A stretch of DNA of 64,000 nucleotides, from contig JAXLUI010000002.1 in NCBI GenBank assembly GCA_046329585.1, positions 1,302,001 through 1,366,000 of the forward strand. Reading direction: 5' to 3'. Source of the stretch: DLKC01 sp002478885 (GTDB lineage Bacteria; Bacteroidota; Bacteroidia; Chitinophagales; Chitinophagaceae). The position numbers and the translations under genes were made by a program. Each line of letters starts with the position of its first letter. The first letter of the stretch is position 1. The notes under the pieces are model-generated. The model was not told where the DNA came from. It saw only the letters and a list, made by a program, of their open reading frames with translations, and did not search any database. Shown piece after piece: positions 35,024-45,518 of the stretch.

Positions 35024-37474
35024 CTACTCTGTTCTAAGGCTTTTTACCGGGTTCATCATTGCAGCCCTTACCGTTTGAAAAGACAAGGTGATTAGTGCGA
35101 TAACAACCATTACGAGGCCGCCTGATAAAAAAATCCACCAACTAATCTCTGTGCGATACGCGAAATTCTCCAGCCATTTGTTCATGCCGATCCATGCAAG
35201 CGGCGCTGCAACTACAAAGGCAACCAATACGAGTAAAACAAAATCTTTTGAGATCATGGCTACGATCTGCGCGATAGAAGCGCCCAACACTTTTCTTACT
35301 CCTATCTCTTTGGTGCGCTGTGTGGTGGTATAAATTACCAGGCCAAGCAAACCGAGGCAGCTAATGAATACAGCAAGCCCGGTGGCCCACATCAGCAGGC
35401 TCGAAGTCTGCTGCTCTGCTTCGTAATATTTTGCTATGCTCTCGTCGTAAAACTGGTATTCAAAATCGTCGTTGGGATAAACCTGTTTCCATGCCTGCTC
35501 CATTTTGGCAATACCGTTCTTCCAGGTGGTGCCGGCATCGTTCTGCGGTTGCAGTGCTATGTTGATGGTACGTTCAGTGCTCTGCCAACTTCCAAGCGCC
35601 ATCGGCTTCACCGGTTCGTGTAAGGAGTGCTGGTTGAAATCAGCGACCACGCCGGTTATTGCATACAGCTTGTCACTCCATTCAAGATATTTACCGATGG
35701 CTTGTTCCGGTTGCTGAAAGCCGAGTATATGGGCGTAGGTCTCGTTGATCATAAACGAGGTTACGGTATCTGAAGTGCTGATATTTCTACCGGCCAGTAG
35801 CTTTATCTGGTACAGGTGTATATAATTGCTATCGGCGTATTTCTGCTGCACATCTGTTTCTATTTCTTTTTTCCCGTCTTTGTATTTCATGGTGCTGCTC
35901 CATGTATTGTTGGACGAGGGCGGGCTGGTACTTAAACTAACCATGGCGATTTCGGGCATGGTACGAAGTTTATCGATCAGGGCGTATTTGTTGCTGCGTG
36001 ACGTATCGTAATAATTTGTTTGCAGGTAAACAATCGCATCTTTTTTGAAGCCCATGTCTTTATTCAGTGAATAGGTAATTTGTTTGCTCACCAGCATAAC
36101 GCCCATAATAAAAGCCTGCGCAATAACAAACTGTGAAATGGTGAGCGACTTGCGCAACCATGCATTGCGTGTTTTGCCCGTATTGGCATAGGCCTGGTTC
36201 TTTAACACAAGCACAGGCTTATAACCTGACAAGATCATTGCCGGATAAAAGCCTGAAACAAGCGTGACCACGACTACCAATGCAGCAAGAAATAAAAGAA
36301 TTGCCGGTTGCGCGATTTCGCTAACATGCAACCCCTCGGGAAGAAATCCTGAGAACAGTTGTAAGATAAGCGGCGCAATCAAAACGGAAAGAACCGTTGC
36401 GGCAAACGTGAGCAGGAAAGTCTCCGTGAGAAATTGCACGACCAATTGCTTTCTTGAACTGCCCATCGTTTTGCGTATGCCAATTTCCTTTGCCCGCTGG
36501 GCAGCGTGCGCGGTCGTAAGGTTAATGAAATTGATGCAGCCCAATAACAATAAAATTGCCGCCACTACCAGCAGGCTGTAGAGTGTTGGCTTGCTGGCAA
36601 TCGGGTTAGAATAGCCGCCATAATTGCCATTAAAATGCAAATCGCTGAGTGGTTGCAGTTTTATAGCGCTTTTGCTGTTGTCGCCTGGTTCTTTTTTATT
36701 GTATTTGTCTACCAGTTTATTGATATCACTTTCCAGCTTTGCCACAGAGCTACCCGGCGAAAGTTTTACCAATAACTGCGACGCCCCGTTGGTGTTATCC
36801 CATGCCTCCCAATCGTTAGGTTTAAGCGTTGTATTTTCCAGTGTTGCCCTTGATACAAATATTTTAAAAGTGAAGTCGGTGTGATAAGTGATATCTTTTA
36901 CGACGCCTGTAATTGTTGCGCGAACCGTGTCGTTAAAAACGATCTCTTTACCGATAACATCGGCTGCGGAAAGCCCGGGAAAATAAAGCCCGGCGGTTGT
37001 TTCAGTCAATACTGTTTGATAGGGCTGTAACAAAGAAGCATCTGCACTACCTGCCAACCATTGATAATTGATAAGGCCAAAATATCGCTTATCCGCAAAA
37101 ATGGCATCTTGCTGCTTTTTAAAGACCACCGGTTCTTTACCAGCAACAGGTACCGAAACTTTTATATCTCCATCCCACGTTCTAAACGGCACATTGGCTT
37201 CAAGGCCGGTTATTTCGTTTTTCATCGCATTGGAGAGCGGCGCACGAACGCCGGAATTGTAATACACTTCTCCTGAAAAACTGAAATCCGAAACTACGCG
37301 GTAAATTCGGTCACCATCTTTTTCAAACTGATCGAAAGTAAAATGGTAGTTCACGAGTAAATAAATAACCAGCGATGCACTTATGCCAATGGCAAGGCCC
37401 AGAATATTGATCGCAGTGAAAAGTTTGTTCTTCCACAAAGTTCTCAGGGAGATCGTGATGTAGTTTTTAAACAT
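35024..37474 (-). CDS. FtsX/MacB-type ABC transporter permease 5
   Basis: 816 residues. N-terminus MFKNYITISLRTLWKNKLFT, then YHFTFDQFEKDGDRIYRVVS. First coupling segment FINLTTAHAAQRAKEIGIRK, second RTKEIGVRKVLGASIAQIV. Ends NPVKSLRTE. Closest relative by eye is permease 4, directly downstream; both have the FSFD/FTFD form in place of ELSYD after TM1. The gap before it (37475-37706) has only a doubtful trace of the dispersed repeat near 37537. Confidence 0.93.
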   Translation of the reverse strand: MFKNYITISLRTLWKNKLFTAINILGLAIGISASLVIYLLVNYHFTFDQFEKDGDRIYRVVSDFSFSGEVYYNSGVRAPLSNAMKNEITGLEANVPFRTWDGDIKVSVPVAGKEPVVFKKQQDAIFADKRYFGLINYQWLAGSADASLLQPYQTVLTETTAGLYFPGLSAADVIGKEIVFNDTVRATITGVVKDITYHTDFTFKIFVSRATLENTTLKPNDWEAWDNTNGASQLLVKLSPGSSVAKLESDINKLVDKYNKKEPGDNSKSAIKLQPLSDLHFNGNYGGYSNPIASKPTLYSLLVVAAILLLLGCINFINLTTAHAAQRAKEIGIRKTMGSSRKQLVVQFLTETFLLTFAATVLSVLIAPLILQLFSGFLPEGLHVSEIAQPAILLFLAALVVVVTLVSGFYPAMILSGYKPVLVLKNQAYANTGKTRNAWLRKSLTISQFVIAQAFIMGVMLVSKQITYSLNKDMGFKKDAIVYLQTNYYDTSRSNKYALIDKLRTMPEIAMVSLSTSPPSSNNTWSSTMKYKDGKKEIETDVQQKYADSNYIHLYQIKLLAGRNISTSDTVTSFMINETYAHILGFQQPEQAIGKYLEWSDKLYAITGVVADFNQHSLHEPVKPMALGSWQSTERTINIALQPQNDAGTTWKNGIAKMEQAWKQVYPNDDFEYQFYDESIAKYYEAEQQTSSLLMWATGLAVFISCLGLLGLVIYTTTQRTKEIGVRKVLGASIAQIVAMISKDFVLLVLVAFVVAAPLAWIGMNKWLENFAYRTEISWWIFLSGGLVMVVIALITLSFQTVRAAMMNPVKSLRTE

Positions 37475-37706
37475 GTTGAGAGGTTATGGTTATGTATTCG
37501 TTGTAATGATCAATTTTTTGTTCGCAACTCATCGCCTGTTGTGCTACAGTGCCGGCCTGCCAGCCAACAGCAACTTGTACTTTAAAGATCGGTACTGAAC
37601 AATGCATGAATCGTGCAACCCTGAATCGTTCTTCCGGGACACGCAACCTGATTAATATTCTTATCCTTGGTTCAAAAAATCCTGCTCCCATGCTCTATTC
37701 AGGGTA

Positions 37707-40115
37707 CTACTCCGTCCTCAAACTCTTCACCGGGTTCGACAATGCGGCCTTTGTGGCCTGGAAACTTATGGTAGCGATTGCAATAAAAAACGCAATAATG
37801 CCCGCAATGGCAAATACCCAGACACTTATATTAATGCGGTATGCATAATCCTGCAACCATTTACTCATTGCCCACCACGTAACCGGTATTGAAATAATAA
37901 ATGCGATGACGATTAATGATAAAAATTCGGCTGACACCAGCAACAACACCTGCCGTACCGAAGCACCAAGCACTTTGCGGATGCCGATCTCTTTGGTGCG
38001 CTGTTCGATGATGAATGCTGAAAGGCCAAACAATCCCATGCACGCGATGATGATGGCGATAACAGCGAACGCAGAGAATATTTGCCGGGTACGTAATTCG
38101 CCGGCATACAATTTCGCAAACTGATCGTCAAGAAAATTGTATTCTAGCGGGCCCTGTGGTTTAAATGCATTCCATTGTTTTTCCAGGTCGTCCAGAAAGC
38201 CCTGCACGTCGTTTGTTTTGATCTTGACCACAATGCCGCCATAATTACCACCAAGCATCATCATAAGCGGGGCGATCTTTTGCTTAACCGAAGCATAGTT
38301 AAAATCTGCGACTACACCTACCACTTTAAACTCCTGCTGCCCCGAACGTACGATGGTTTTACCGAGCGCCGCTTCTTTGTTCCATCCAAGTTCGTGTGCC
38401 GCTGATTCGTTGATGACCACGGCCGCAGAATCTGAGCCGAAGTCTTTAGAAAGATTTCTGCCACTTACGATTTGAATGCCCAATGTATTGAGATAGTCAT
38501 AATCCACATGAAAGATATTGGTATGAATTTGTGTGCCGTTAGCGTTGTTGTTTTTTGGATAGATCTCGGTGCCGTCCATATCTGCGCCACCGGGTACCGA
38601 TCGTGCAATGGTTGCAGCCACCACACGGCTATCGGTTAACAACTGTTCTTTGAATGCAGTTTGGTTGTTGCCCAGTAATCTGCCATCGGGTAATACGAGC
38701 ACCTGTTCTTTATCGTAGCCAAGTTTTTTGTTTTGCATAAAATTCAATTGCTGGTAAACAACAATGGTGGCGATGATCAATGCAATGGACACAAAAAACT
38801 GGAATACAATCAGGCTGCTGCGCAACGGCTTCTTCTGTGAGCCCTGTGTGGCTGCACCCTTCAAAACCTTAATGGTGTTGAAAGAAGATAAAAAGAATGC
38901 CGGGTAAATGCCCGCCAAAACCCCGGCGGTAAGGCTCACGGCGAAAAGGAGCATAAGCAAGCGGTAATCAAAGAAAAACTCAACAGACACATTTTTATCG
39001 GACAGCTGGTTAAAATAAGGCAGCACTGCCAACATCAACACATAGGCACACAGCATGGCGAATAAGGTGAGTAGTACCGACTCGGTGAGAAACTGGAAAA
39101 CGAGCTGCCTTTTTACAGAGCCCATTACCTTGCGAATGCCTACTTCCCTGGCACGTTTTAAAGCACGGGCAGTTGACAGGTTGGTAAAATTTACGCAGGC
39201 AAGCAGTAGTATAAAAAATGCCAGCGCTGAAAAAATATAAACATACTGTATATCGCCGCCGGGCTCCATTTCATATTTGGTACCAGAGTATAAATGGATA
39301 TCTACAACCGGCTGTAAGGAAAAAATAAAAGTACCTACCGATTTCTGCGCTTCTGCGAGGCTTACACCCATATCATGTTGCACTTCGGGCACCACATACT
39401 TGGCAACAAGCTGTGGAAATTTCGCTTCCAGTTTTTTGGGGTCGGTATTTTCATTCAGCTCGAGGTAAGTGTAAAAACCAATATTACTCCAGGTGAGATG
39501 CGTAATATGAAAAGTTGACAAGCTCATGAAAGCATCGAAGTGAAAGTGGGTATTATCCGGGACCTTGTCATAAACACCCGCGACCTTATATGCCGCGCCC
39601 CTGAGGCCTATTTCCAAAGACTTTCCAATTGCTTCTTCGTTGCCAAAATATTTCTTAGCGAATGCTTTTGAAATAACCACGCTGTTCGGTTCTACAAGCG
39701 CGTTTGTTGCATTTCCTTCAATAAGCGGAATGGAAAACAGTTGCAAAAAGTTTGAGTCGGCAAACGCGAGATGATCTTCTTTAAACTGGTGGTCGCCATA
39801 TTTTACAAAATCACTGGCTGGAGAAACCCTTGTGGTTGCTTTTATTTCGGGGAAGGCCGCCTTCATTCCCTCGCCTACCGCAACATCAACATTTGGATAC
39901 ACAGCAACATCGCCATTTCCGGTTGCTGATAAATTTACGCGGTAAAGATTTTTCGCATCAGGTGCATACCGGTCGTAGCTCAGTTCGTCGTACACATAAA
40001 CGGCAATCAACATAAAACAACACAGGCCAATTGCCAGCCCTACGACATTGATAACAGAAAAGCTCCTGTTCTTTAACAGGCTGCGCCAAGCTGTTTTAAA
40101 ATAATTTTTATACAT
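37707..40115 (-). CDS. FtsX/MacB-type ABC transporter permease 6
   Basis: 802 residues. N-terminus MYKNYFKTAWRSLLKNRSFS, then VYDELSYDRYAPDAKNLYRV. First coupling segment FTNLSTARALKRAREVGIRK, second RTKEIGIRKVLGASVRQVL. Ends NPVKSLRTE. The second periplasmic half has YPKNNNANGTQIHTNIFHVD before the DYDYLNTLGIQ-type region found in most copies. A member of the main DELSYD group with permeases 2, 7 and 9. Confidence 0.93.
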   Translation of the reverse strand: MYKNYFKTAWRSLLKNRSFSVINVVGLAIGLCCFMLIAVYVYDELSYDRYAPDAKNLYRVNLSATGNGDVAVYPNVDVAVGEGMKAAFPEIKATTRVSPASDFVKYGDHQFKEDHLAFADSNFLQLFSIPLIEGNATNALVEPNSVVISKAFAKKYFGNEEAIGKSLEIGLRGAAYKVAGVYDKVPDNTHFHFDAFMSLSTFHITHLTWSNIGFYTYLELNENTDPKKLEAKFPQLVAKYVVPEVQHDMGVSLAEAQKSVGTFIFSLQPVVDIHLYSGTKYEMEPGGDIQYVYIFSALAFFILLLACVNFTNLSTARALKRAREVGIRKVMGSVKRQLVFQFLTESVLLTLFAMLCAYVLMLAVLPYFNQLSDKNVSVEFFFDYRLLMLLFAVSLTAGVLAGIYPAFFLSSFNTIKVLKGAATQGSQKKPLRSSLIVFQFFVSIALIIATIVVYQQLNFMQNKKLGYDKEQVLVLPDGRLLGNNQTAFKEQLLTDSRVVAATIARSVPGGADMDGTEIYPKNNNANGTQIHTNIFHVDYDYLNTLGIQIVSGRNLSKDFGSDSAAVVINESAAHELGWNKEAALGKTIVRSGQQEFKVVGVVADFNYASVKQKIAPLMMMLGGNYGGIVVKIKTNDVQGFLDDLEKQWNAFKPQGPLEYNFLDDQFAKLYAGELRTRQIFSAFAVIAIIIACMGLFGLSAFIIEQRTKEIGIRKVLGASVRQVLLLVSAEFLSLIVIAFIISIPVTWWAMSKWLQDYAYRINISVWVFAIAGIIAFFIAIATISFQATKAALSNPVKSLRTE

Positions 40116-40187
40116 ACAGGAAGTTGTCGGTCGTGAATAATATGTTCTGTGTTTTTGTACTTAGCTTTTAAGCTTTCCTCATCGTTC

Positions 40188-40289
40188 GTTGTGTCACTCC
40201 CTTCAACGTTCTGCCCCATACTGAACAAGGCGCAGAAGTGTGCGACGCAACGAAGCTTAATAGCTGTATTGCAGCCCGGCTCAAAAAAT
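40188..40289. repeat. Dispersed inverted repeat, compact pair (copy 14)
   Basis: Left arm CGTTGTGTCACTCCCTTCAAC (split CGTTGTGTCAC, TCCCTTCAAC) and right arm GAAGTGTGCGACGCAACG about 26 bp apart, with outer end GCCCGGCTCAAAAAAT ending four bases before the stop of permease 7. Confidence 0.75.
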
Positions 40290-40292
40290 ATG

Positions 40293-42716
40293 CTACTCCG
40301 TTCTTAAACTCTTTACAGGATTAGCGAGAGCTGCCTTCACTGCCTGGAAGCTTACGGTAAGCAACGCAATAAGCATGGCTGCAAAACCAGCAATGGCAAG
40401 CATCCACCAGCTTATATCGATCCTGTAGGCGAAGGCCTGCAACCATTTATTCATTGCCCACCATGCTGCAGGAAATGCAATAAGCGACGCTATTAAAACC
40501 AGTTGTAAAAATTCTTTTGAAAGCATGCGCGTTACCTGTGATACGCTGGCGCCAAGCACTTTGCGAATACCGATTTCCCTGGTGCGTTGCTGAGCGGTAA
40601 ACATAGCAAGCCCAAAAAGCCCGAGGCATGCAACGAAAATGGTTAGGCCGGCGAAAATGCCGACTATAGTACCTGTTTTTTGTTCGGCCTTATACGTATT
40701 ATTAAAACGGTCGTCGAGAAAAGAATACGACATAGCATCTTCAGCTCCGAGGCTTGCCCACAATTTTGAGCATTGAGCGATTAATGGTGCTGCGTCGCTT
40801 GTTTTAAGTTTAGCAATCAGGCTGGAGGGGTTTGGTGCCAGGGTCATTACCAGCGGTGAAATGCTTTCGTGCAGCGACCTGAAATTAAAATCTTTCACCA
40901 CGCCGATAACATGGTAGCTTGTTTTTTGTCCGTGGTTATCAGTATGGGTTAACTCATGCCCGAGTGCATTGTTGCTCCAGCCTAACACCCTTGCAGCGGT
41001 TTCGTTCAACACGATCGCTGAAGAATCGGTTGCATAGTCTTTTGAAAAATTTCGTCCTTGCAGCAGCTTTATACCAAGTGTTGAAAGGTATTCTTCATCC
41101 ACATCGTAGCGCAGTGTTTTAATCATCTGCCCGGGGTTTTGCGAACCTGAGAGAAAGAAGTTGTTATTATCACTTCTGCCCGCAGGTAAATAACCGGAAC
41201 GTGTTACGCTTTCCACCCTTGGGTCATTTTTCAGCTGCTGATAAAAAGCATCCTGGTTATTGCCGAGCATCCATGCATCCTGTATAACCAGTACCTGGTC
41301 TTTGTTATAACCAACATCTTTATGCCGCATATAAGACAGCTGTTCAAATACAACGGTGGTGCCTACAATAAGTAAAATAGCGATGAAAAACTGGAAGACC
41401 ACCAAACCACTTCTTATGCCCGTACTTTTTTTACCGGCAGAGAATTTACCTTTTAATACTGCTATTGGTTTAAAAGACGAAAGATAAAATGCAGGGTAAC
41501 TGCCGGCAAGTACGCCAGTAAGTAAAATAAACAGTATTAAGCCGGGGATAAGCAACGGGTTTTCTGAAAAACTAATTTCGAGGTTTTTGTCTGCCAGCTG
41601 GTTAAACATGGGCAAAGCAAGGTATATAAGCACAATCGCAAGCATCAATGCGATTGCAGCGATGACGACCGACTCGAAAAGGAATTGTTTTACCAGTTCC
41701 CTTTTCAAAGAACCAAGTACTTTTCTTATGCCTACTTCTTTTGAACGTTTAGAGGCCCCGGCAGTTGAAAGGTTCATAAAATTGATACAGGCGATGAGCA
41801 ACATAAATACGGCAATGGCTGCAAAACTGTATACGTTGTTTACATCGCCGGGCTGACTAAGTGTTTGGGGAAATGCAGGATCCAGATGGATGTCGGTAAT
41901 TGGTTCAAGGTGAAAGCTGATATCGTTGCCATTCTTTTTAAAATCGGATAGCGACATGCCCATCGCCTGCAGCATTTGAGGGCCCATGTATTTTTCCACA
42001 ACCCCGGGCAGTTTTGCCTCCAGCTTTTTATAGTCGTAGCCTTTTTGCAATACCAGGTAAGTAAAGAAATTAGAGCTCATCCAGGTTGGTTCTCTCGATT
42101 CAGGCAGGCTTGCCATAGAAGCAAAGAGTTCAAAATGAAAATTGGCATTAACGGGCACCTTATCGATAACGCCTGTAACCTTGTAAGACATATTGCCGGC
42201 ATCTTTAATAGTGATCAATTTACCCAAAGGGTCTCCACTGCCAAAATATTTTTTTGCCAATGCCGTGGTAACAACAATGGTATTCGGTTCCAGCAAAGCT
42301 GTTTTCGCGTCACCTTCCACTAAAGGCAGGGTAAATACCTGGAAGAAGTTAGAATCTACAAAAGCAAATGCATCTTCTTTGAAAGACTTGTTATTGTAAA
42401 TAAGTTTAGGGAAACCATTATCGCGTAAACGGGTAGCCGCTTCGACTTCGGGGAAATCTCTCTGCAAGGTTTGTGCTACCGGAGGCATTACCGATGCTTC
42501 ATTCATTTTTTGCCCTTGCACATTGCCCTGGAAGTACACGGTGTACATCTGGCTGGCTTTTTCGTTGTACCGGTCATAGCTCAATTCATTATTTACAAAA
42601 AGCATAATGATGAGACAGGTTGCAACCCCTATTGCCAGCCCAACAATATTGATAAGCGAAAAGCTTTTGTTTCGCCATAGGTTACGAAAAGCGATCCTGA
42701 CATAGTTTCCAAACAT
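40293..42716 (-). CDS. FtsX/MacB-type ABC transporter permease 7
   Basis: 807 residues from the ATG at 42716 (MFGNYVRIAFRNLWRNKSFS), which aligns with the other permeases; the frame is open 54 bases further upstream. FVNNELSYDRYNEKASQMY follows TM1. First coupling segment FMNLSTAGASKRSKEVGIRK, second RTREIGIRKVLGASVSQVT. Ends NPVKSLRTE. It is preceded by the longest permease-to-permease gap (355 bp), which carries a tandem-dyad element and a TGGCAC promoter word, so it is probably the first gene of a transcription unit running to permease 1. Confidence 0.93.
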   Translation of the reverse strand: MFGNYVRIAFRNLWRNKSFSLINIVGLAIGVATCLIIMLFVNNELSYDRYNEKASQMYTVYFQGNVQGQKMNEASVMPPVAQTLQRDFPEVEAATRLRDNGFPKLIYNNKSFKEDAFAFVDSNFFQVFTLPLVEGDAKTALLEPNTIVVTTALAKKYFGSGDPLGKLITIKDAGNMSYKVTGVIDKVPVNANFHFELFASMASLPESREPTWMSSNFFTYLVLQKGYDYKKLEAKLPGVVEKYMGPQMLQAMGMSLSDFKKNGNDISFHLEPITDIHLDPAFPQTLSQPGDVNNVYSFAAIAVFMLLIACINFMNLSTAGASKRSKEVGIRKVLGSLKRELVKQFLFESVVIAAIALMLAIVLIYLALPMFNQLADKNLEISFSENPLLIPGLILFILLTGVLAGSYPAFYLSSFKPIAVLKGKFSAGKKSTGIRSGLVVFQFFIAILLIVGTTVVFEQLSYMRHKDVGYNKDQVLVIQDAWMLGNNQDAFYQQLKNDPRVESVTRSGYLPAGRSDNNNFFLSGSQNPGQMIKTLRYDVDEEYLSTLGIKLLQGRNFSKDYATDSSAIVLNETAARVLGWSNNALGHELTHTDNHGQKTSYHVIGVVKDFNFRSLHESISPLVMTLAPNPSSLIAKLKTSDAAPLIAQCSKLWASLGAEDAMSYSFLDDRFNNTYKAEQKTGTIVGIFAGLTIFVACLGLFGLAMFTAQQRTREIGIRKVLGASVSQVTRMLSKEFLQLVLIASLIAFPAAWWAMNKWLQAFAYRIDISWWMLAIAGFAAMLIALLTVSFQAVKAALANPVKSLRTE

Positions 42717-42872
42717 GGTTAGAATTTTTTTTGCCTTGTAATATTGTTCTGTGGTTAAGGCTGGAATCAATATTTTTTAGCCGGCTGCACCTTCCCATCT
42801 TTTACCCGGGCTGGTGTTTTTGCTACCGGAAATTTTACCAGACAAGGCATAAGATGAAATAGCCAACCATGA

Positions 42873-42890
42873 TGGTCAACGCCTGTGCCA
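42873..42890 (-). promoter_or_regulatory. Sigma-54-like promoter before permease 7
   Basis: On the minus strand TTGGCACAGGCGTTGAC starts at 42891. The -24 part TTGGCACA is perfect; the -12 part reads TTGA where TTGC is expected. The TGGCAC word starts exactly 52 bp from the start of the tandem dyad at 42942. This is the best sigma-54 match of the three. Confidence 0.6.
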
Positions 42891-42941
42891 ACTTCTAACC
42901 AATTGCATTTTAGGCTGTTAGCCCGGCACTACCTTCGAACC

Positions 42942-42978
42942 TGTTCGATACCGGACACCGGCTGTGCGCTGATGAACA
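42942..42978 (-). promoter_or_regulatory. Tandem-dyad enhancer-like element (copy 4) before permease 7
   Basis: TGTTCGATACCGGACA (42942-42957) then TGTGCGCTGATGAACA (42963-42978), two TGTnCG half-site dyads 21 bp apart. They align with the elements at 53419, 62866 and 63024, with one base missing in the first dyad. Probable site for the sigma-54-type response regulator at 63346. Confidence 0.55.
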
Positions 42979-43071
42979 CCGGCACTGCAGTTGTTTCGCA
43001 TGAGTTTGTTTATCCGCCCGTGGCTGCGAAAACTGTTCTTATTCTATTTTCTTCAACGGCCGGGATGGGTA

Positions 43072-45456
43072 CTATTCTGTTCTTAAACTTTTAATGGGAT
43101 TTGATAATGCGGCTTTAATTGACTGAAAGCTTACCGTGACCAGTGTGATAAACAACGAAATAAGCGATGCAAACAAAAATACTTTCCAACTGATGCTGAT
43201 CCTGTAATCGTAATTGGTTAGCCAGTCATCGAGGTAGTAATAAGAGATGGGTATTGCAATAATACAAGACAATAATACCAGCATTACAAATTCTGTTGAA
43301 AGCAAACGCCAGAGGTTGCCCACACTAGCGCCCAACACTTTTCTTATGCCAATCTCTTTGGTTCGTTGCCCGGCAACAAAGCTTGCCATTCCAAACAAAC
43401 CAAGACAGGATATAAATATGGCGAGGACAGCAAAATAGGAAGAAAGCTTGCCGATACGTTCTTCCGCGCTGAATTTTGATCCAAAATCCTCGTCAACAAA
43501 TTTGTAGTCAAACGGCACTTCGGGAGTATATTTTTTCAGTTCCTGTTCAATTGTTTTTAAAGACGAAGCAGCATTGCGTTCAGGGTTCAGGCGCATGATC
43601 ATATTATACATGTTATCGTAGGTACCAACATGGTACAGGGTAGGGCGCACCGGGTAAAAAGGAGACTCCTGCATAATGTCTTTTACCACGGCAATAATGG
43701 TAAATGGTTGATTCTCCCATTTCAAAACTTTACCGACGGGATCGGTAAAACCAAGGAATTTTGCAGCCGACTCATTGATGATGAATGCCGCCGAATCGGT
43801 GGCAAAATCACGCGAAAAATCCCGACCTTCTTTAATAGTCCAATGCACTGTTTTACCAAAGTCGTACGATACGGTATTGTTGGGAAAATCTACGGCGAGA
43901 TTAGGGTCTTTGCCTTCCCAGTCAAAACCACCGTTTGTATTCCAAACGCCCGTGAGCGGACTATTGGATGCGGTCATTTCCTCGATTGCACCGGCATTCT
44001 TTAAATCATTTCTAACCGCCTCAAAATGTTCACCCACTTCCTTTTCAAGGTTCAGATTAATTAAACCATTACGGCTGTAGCCGATGGGCCTGTCTTTTGC
44101 ATACTGTATCTGCTGGTAAACGATCATTGTTCCAATGATCAGCATCACCGATACGGTAAATTGCAACACTACGAGTATACGGCGTGGAATTGCTGCACCC
44201 TTTCCAACCTTAAATGTTCCTTTCAAAACTTTCAATGGCTGGAAAGACGAAAGATAAAATGCGGGATAGCTGCCAGCCAGCAGCCCGGTTATAAAAATAA
44301 ACACGAGACTGATCACCCAAAAAACAGCATTACTCCACGGCATCGCCATATTCTTGCCGGCTACGTCGTTGAATAAAGGCAAGAGCAGGAATACAAGCAA
44401 CAATGCCAATACAAAAGCCAGCAGCACTACTACATAAGATTCCACGAAAAACTGCCTGATGATCTGCCATCTCAATGACCCGACCGTTTTGCGAATACCC
44501 ACTTCTCTTGCTCTTTTTTCACTTCGTGCCGTACTCAGGTTCATAAAATTGATACAGGCAAGCAGCAATACAAAAATGCCAATAATGCTGAACAGCCAAA
44601 CATAACGGATATTACCTCCCGTGTTTACACCTTTTTTAAATTCGTTATACAGGTTCCACTTACTCATCGGTTGCAGGAAAACTTCCCAATTGTATCGTTT
44701 CTCATCGGGGCCCACCTTGTCCATCTTTACATTTTTGATCCTGGCTGAAACCTTTTGCATATCTGCATTATCGGCGACCTGTACAAATATTTGAGAAAAA
44801 TTGCTCCCCCACGGATTTTGCATTTGCTTTGCCCACGGGTTTTGTATAAGCCACAGATCCCATGGCATAATAATCTTCACTTCGTGAAAAGAAGTGTTAT
44901 CGGGAAGATCTTCATAAACACCGGTAACCTTTACATCAAAATTGCGATCGAGTTTTATGGTTTTATTCATGGGATCGCTCTTGCCGAAGATGGCTTCCGC
45001 TGCTGAGGCCGAAAGCATAATGGCGTAGGGATCTTTCAACCCGGCCCTTGTGCCTTTGAGCATTTTAAGAGTAAGCATTTCCGGTGCATCGGGTTCAAAG
45101 AAAATACCAGACCTCGTAAAATGCTGATTGCCCACCGAAAGCAGGTGGCTACCTTGCCATGATGCCTGCACCACATACTTAAAATCACTGCCGAACCGGG
45201 CCCTCAATTCCGGCCCCATCAAACCCGGGTTAGAAGTTTGCGTTGATATTTCGCCATTGAAATTGGCCGACTGCATTACCTGCGCAATGCGATCGTAATT
45301 CTGGTGGTATTTATCGTAAGACAGTTCATCATAAACCCAAAGGCCGATTAATATTGCCACCGCCATACCAACGGCAAGTCCTCCGATGTTAATGGCGCTA
45401 TAGCCTTTATTTTTTATAAGGTTTCGCCAGGCGATCGTGAAAAAATTTCTAAGCAT
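43072..45456 (-). CDS. FtsX/MacB-type ABC transporter permease 8
   Basis: 794 residues from the ATG at 45456 (MLRNFFTIAWRNLIKNKGYS); an upstream extension of 16 residues in the same frame does not match the family. First coupling segment FMNLSTARSEKRAREVGIRK, second RTKEIGIRKVLGASVGNLW. Ends NPIKSLRTE. It shares MSKWNLYNEF in the first periplasmic half and a WEGKDPN insert in the second with permease 13 at the far upstream end of the array, so these two are a separated sister pair. Confidence 0.93.
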   Translation of the reverse strand: MLRNFFTIAWRNLIKNKGYSAINIGGLAVGMAVAILIGLWVYDELSYDKYHQNYDRIAQVMQSANFNGEISTQTSNPGLMGPELRARFGSDFKYVVQASWQGSHLLSVGNQHFTRSGIFFEPDAPEMLTLKMLKGTRAGLKDPYAIMLSASAAEAIFGKSDPMNKTIKLDRNFDVKVTGVYEDLPDNTSFHEVKIIMPWDLWLIQNPWAKQMQNPWGSNFSQIFVQVADNADMQKVSARIKNVKMDKVGPDEKRYNWEVFLQPMSKWNLYNEFKKGVNTGGNIRYVWLFSIIGIFVLLLACINFMNLSTARSEKRAREVGIRKTVGSLRWQIIRQFFVESYVVVLLAFVLALLLVFLLLPLFNDVAGKNMAMPWSNAVFWVISLVFIFITGLLAGSYPAFYLSSFQPLKVLKGTFKVGKGAAIPRRILVVLQFTVSVMLIIGTMIVYQQIQYAKDRPIGYSRNGLINLNLEKEVGEHFEAVRNDLKNAGAIEEMTASNSPLTGVWNTNGGFDWEGKDPNLAVDFPNNTVSYDFGKTVHWTIKEGRDFSRDFATDSAAFIINESAAKFLGFTDPVGKVLKWENQPFTIIAVVKDIMQESPFYPVRPTLYHVGTYDNMYNMIMRLNPERNAASSLKTIEQELKKYTPEVPFDYKFVDEDFGSKFSAEERIGKLSSYFAVLAIFISCLGLFGMASFVAGQRTKEIGIRKVLGASVGNLWRLLSTEFVMLVLLSCIIAIPISYYYLDDWLTNYDYRISISWKVFLFASLISLFITLVTVSFQSIKAALSNPIKSLRTE

Positions 45457-45518
45457 ACTATGTTGTTTAGATTGTAAAAGAATTATGATGTACTTAGCTT
45501 TCACTCATCTATCATCTT

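Larger units (their letters stand above)
42717..43071. other. 355-bp gap between permeases 8 and 7
   Basis: This is one of only two permease gaps without a recognisable copy of the dispersed repeat. It holds a candidate regulated promoter (42885-42978) for the genes from permease 7 onward, and a leader of about 170 bp with no open frame of interest. Confidence 0.6.

Noticed and set aside
37530..37562. Possible repeat arm (CCTGTTGTGCTACAGTGCCGGC) before permease 5
   Set aside because: Only the first seven or eight bases match the arm; too decayed to call.
37614..37650. Possible further tandem dyad before permease 5 (GTTCTTCCGGGACA)
   Set aside because: Only the inner half resembles the element, the first dyad does not align, and the word at the 52-bp position is TGGCAG with no -12 box.
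37549..37848. Plus-strand frames with SVLKLFTGF at the 3' ends of several permease genes
   Set aside because: They are antisense shadows of the conserved NPVKSLRTE ends, recurring because the sense sequence is conserved.
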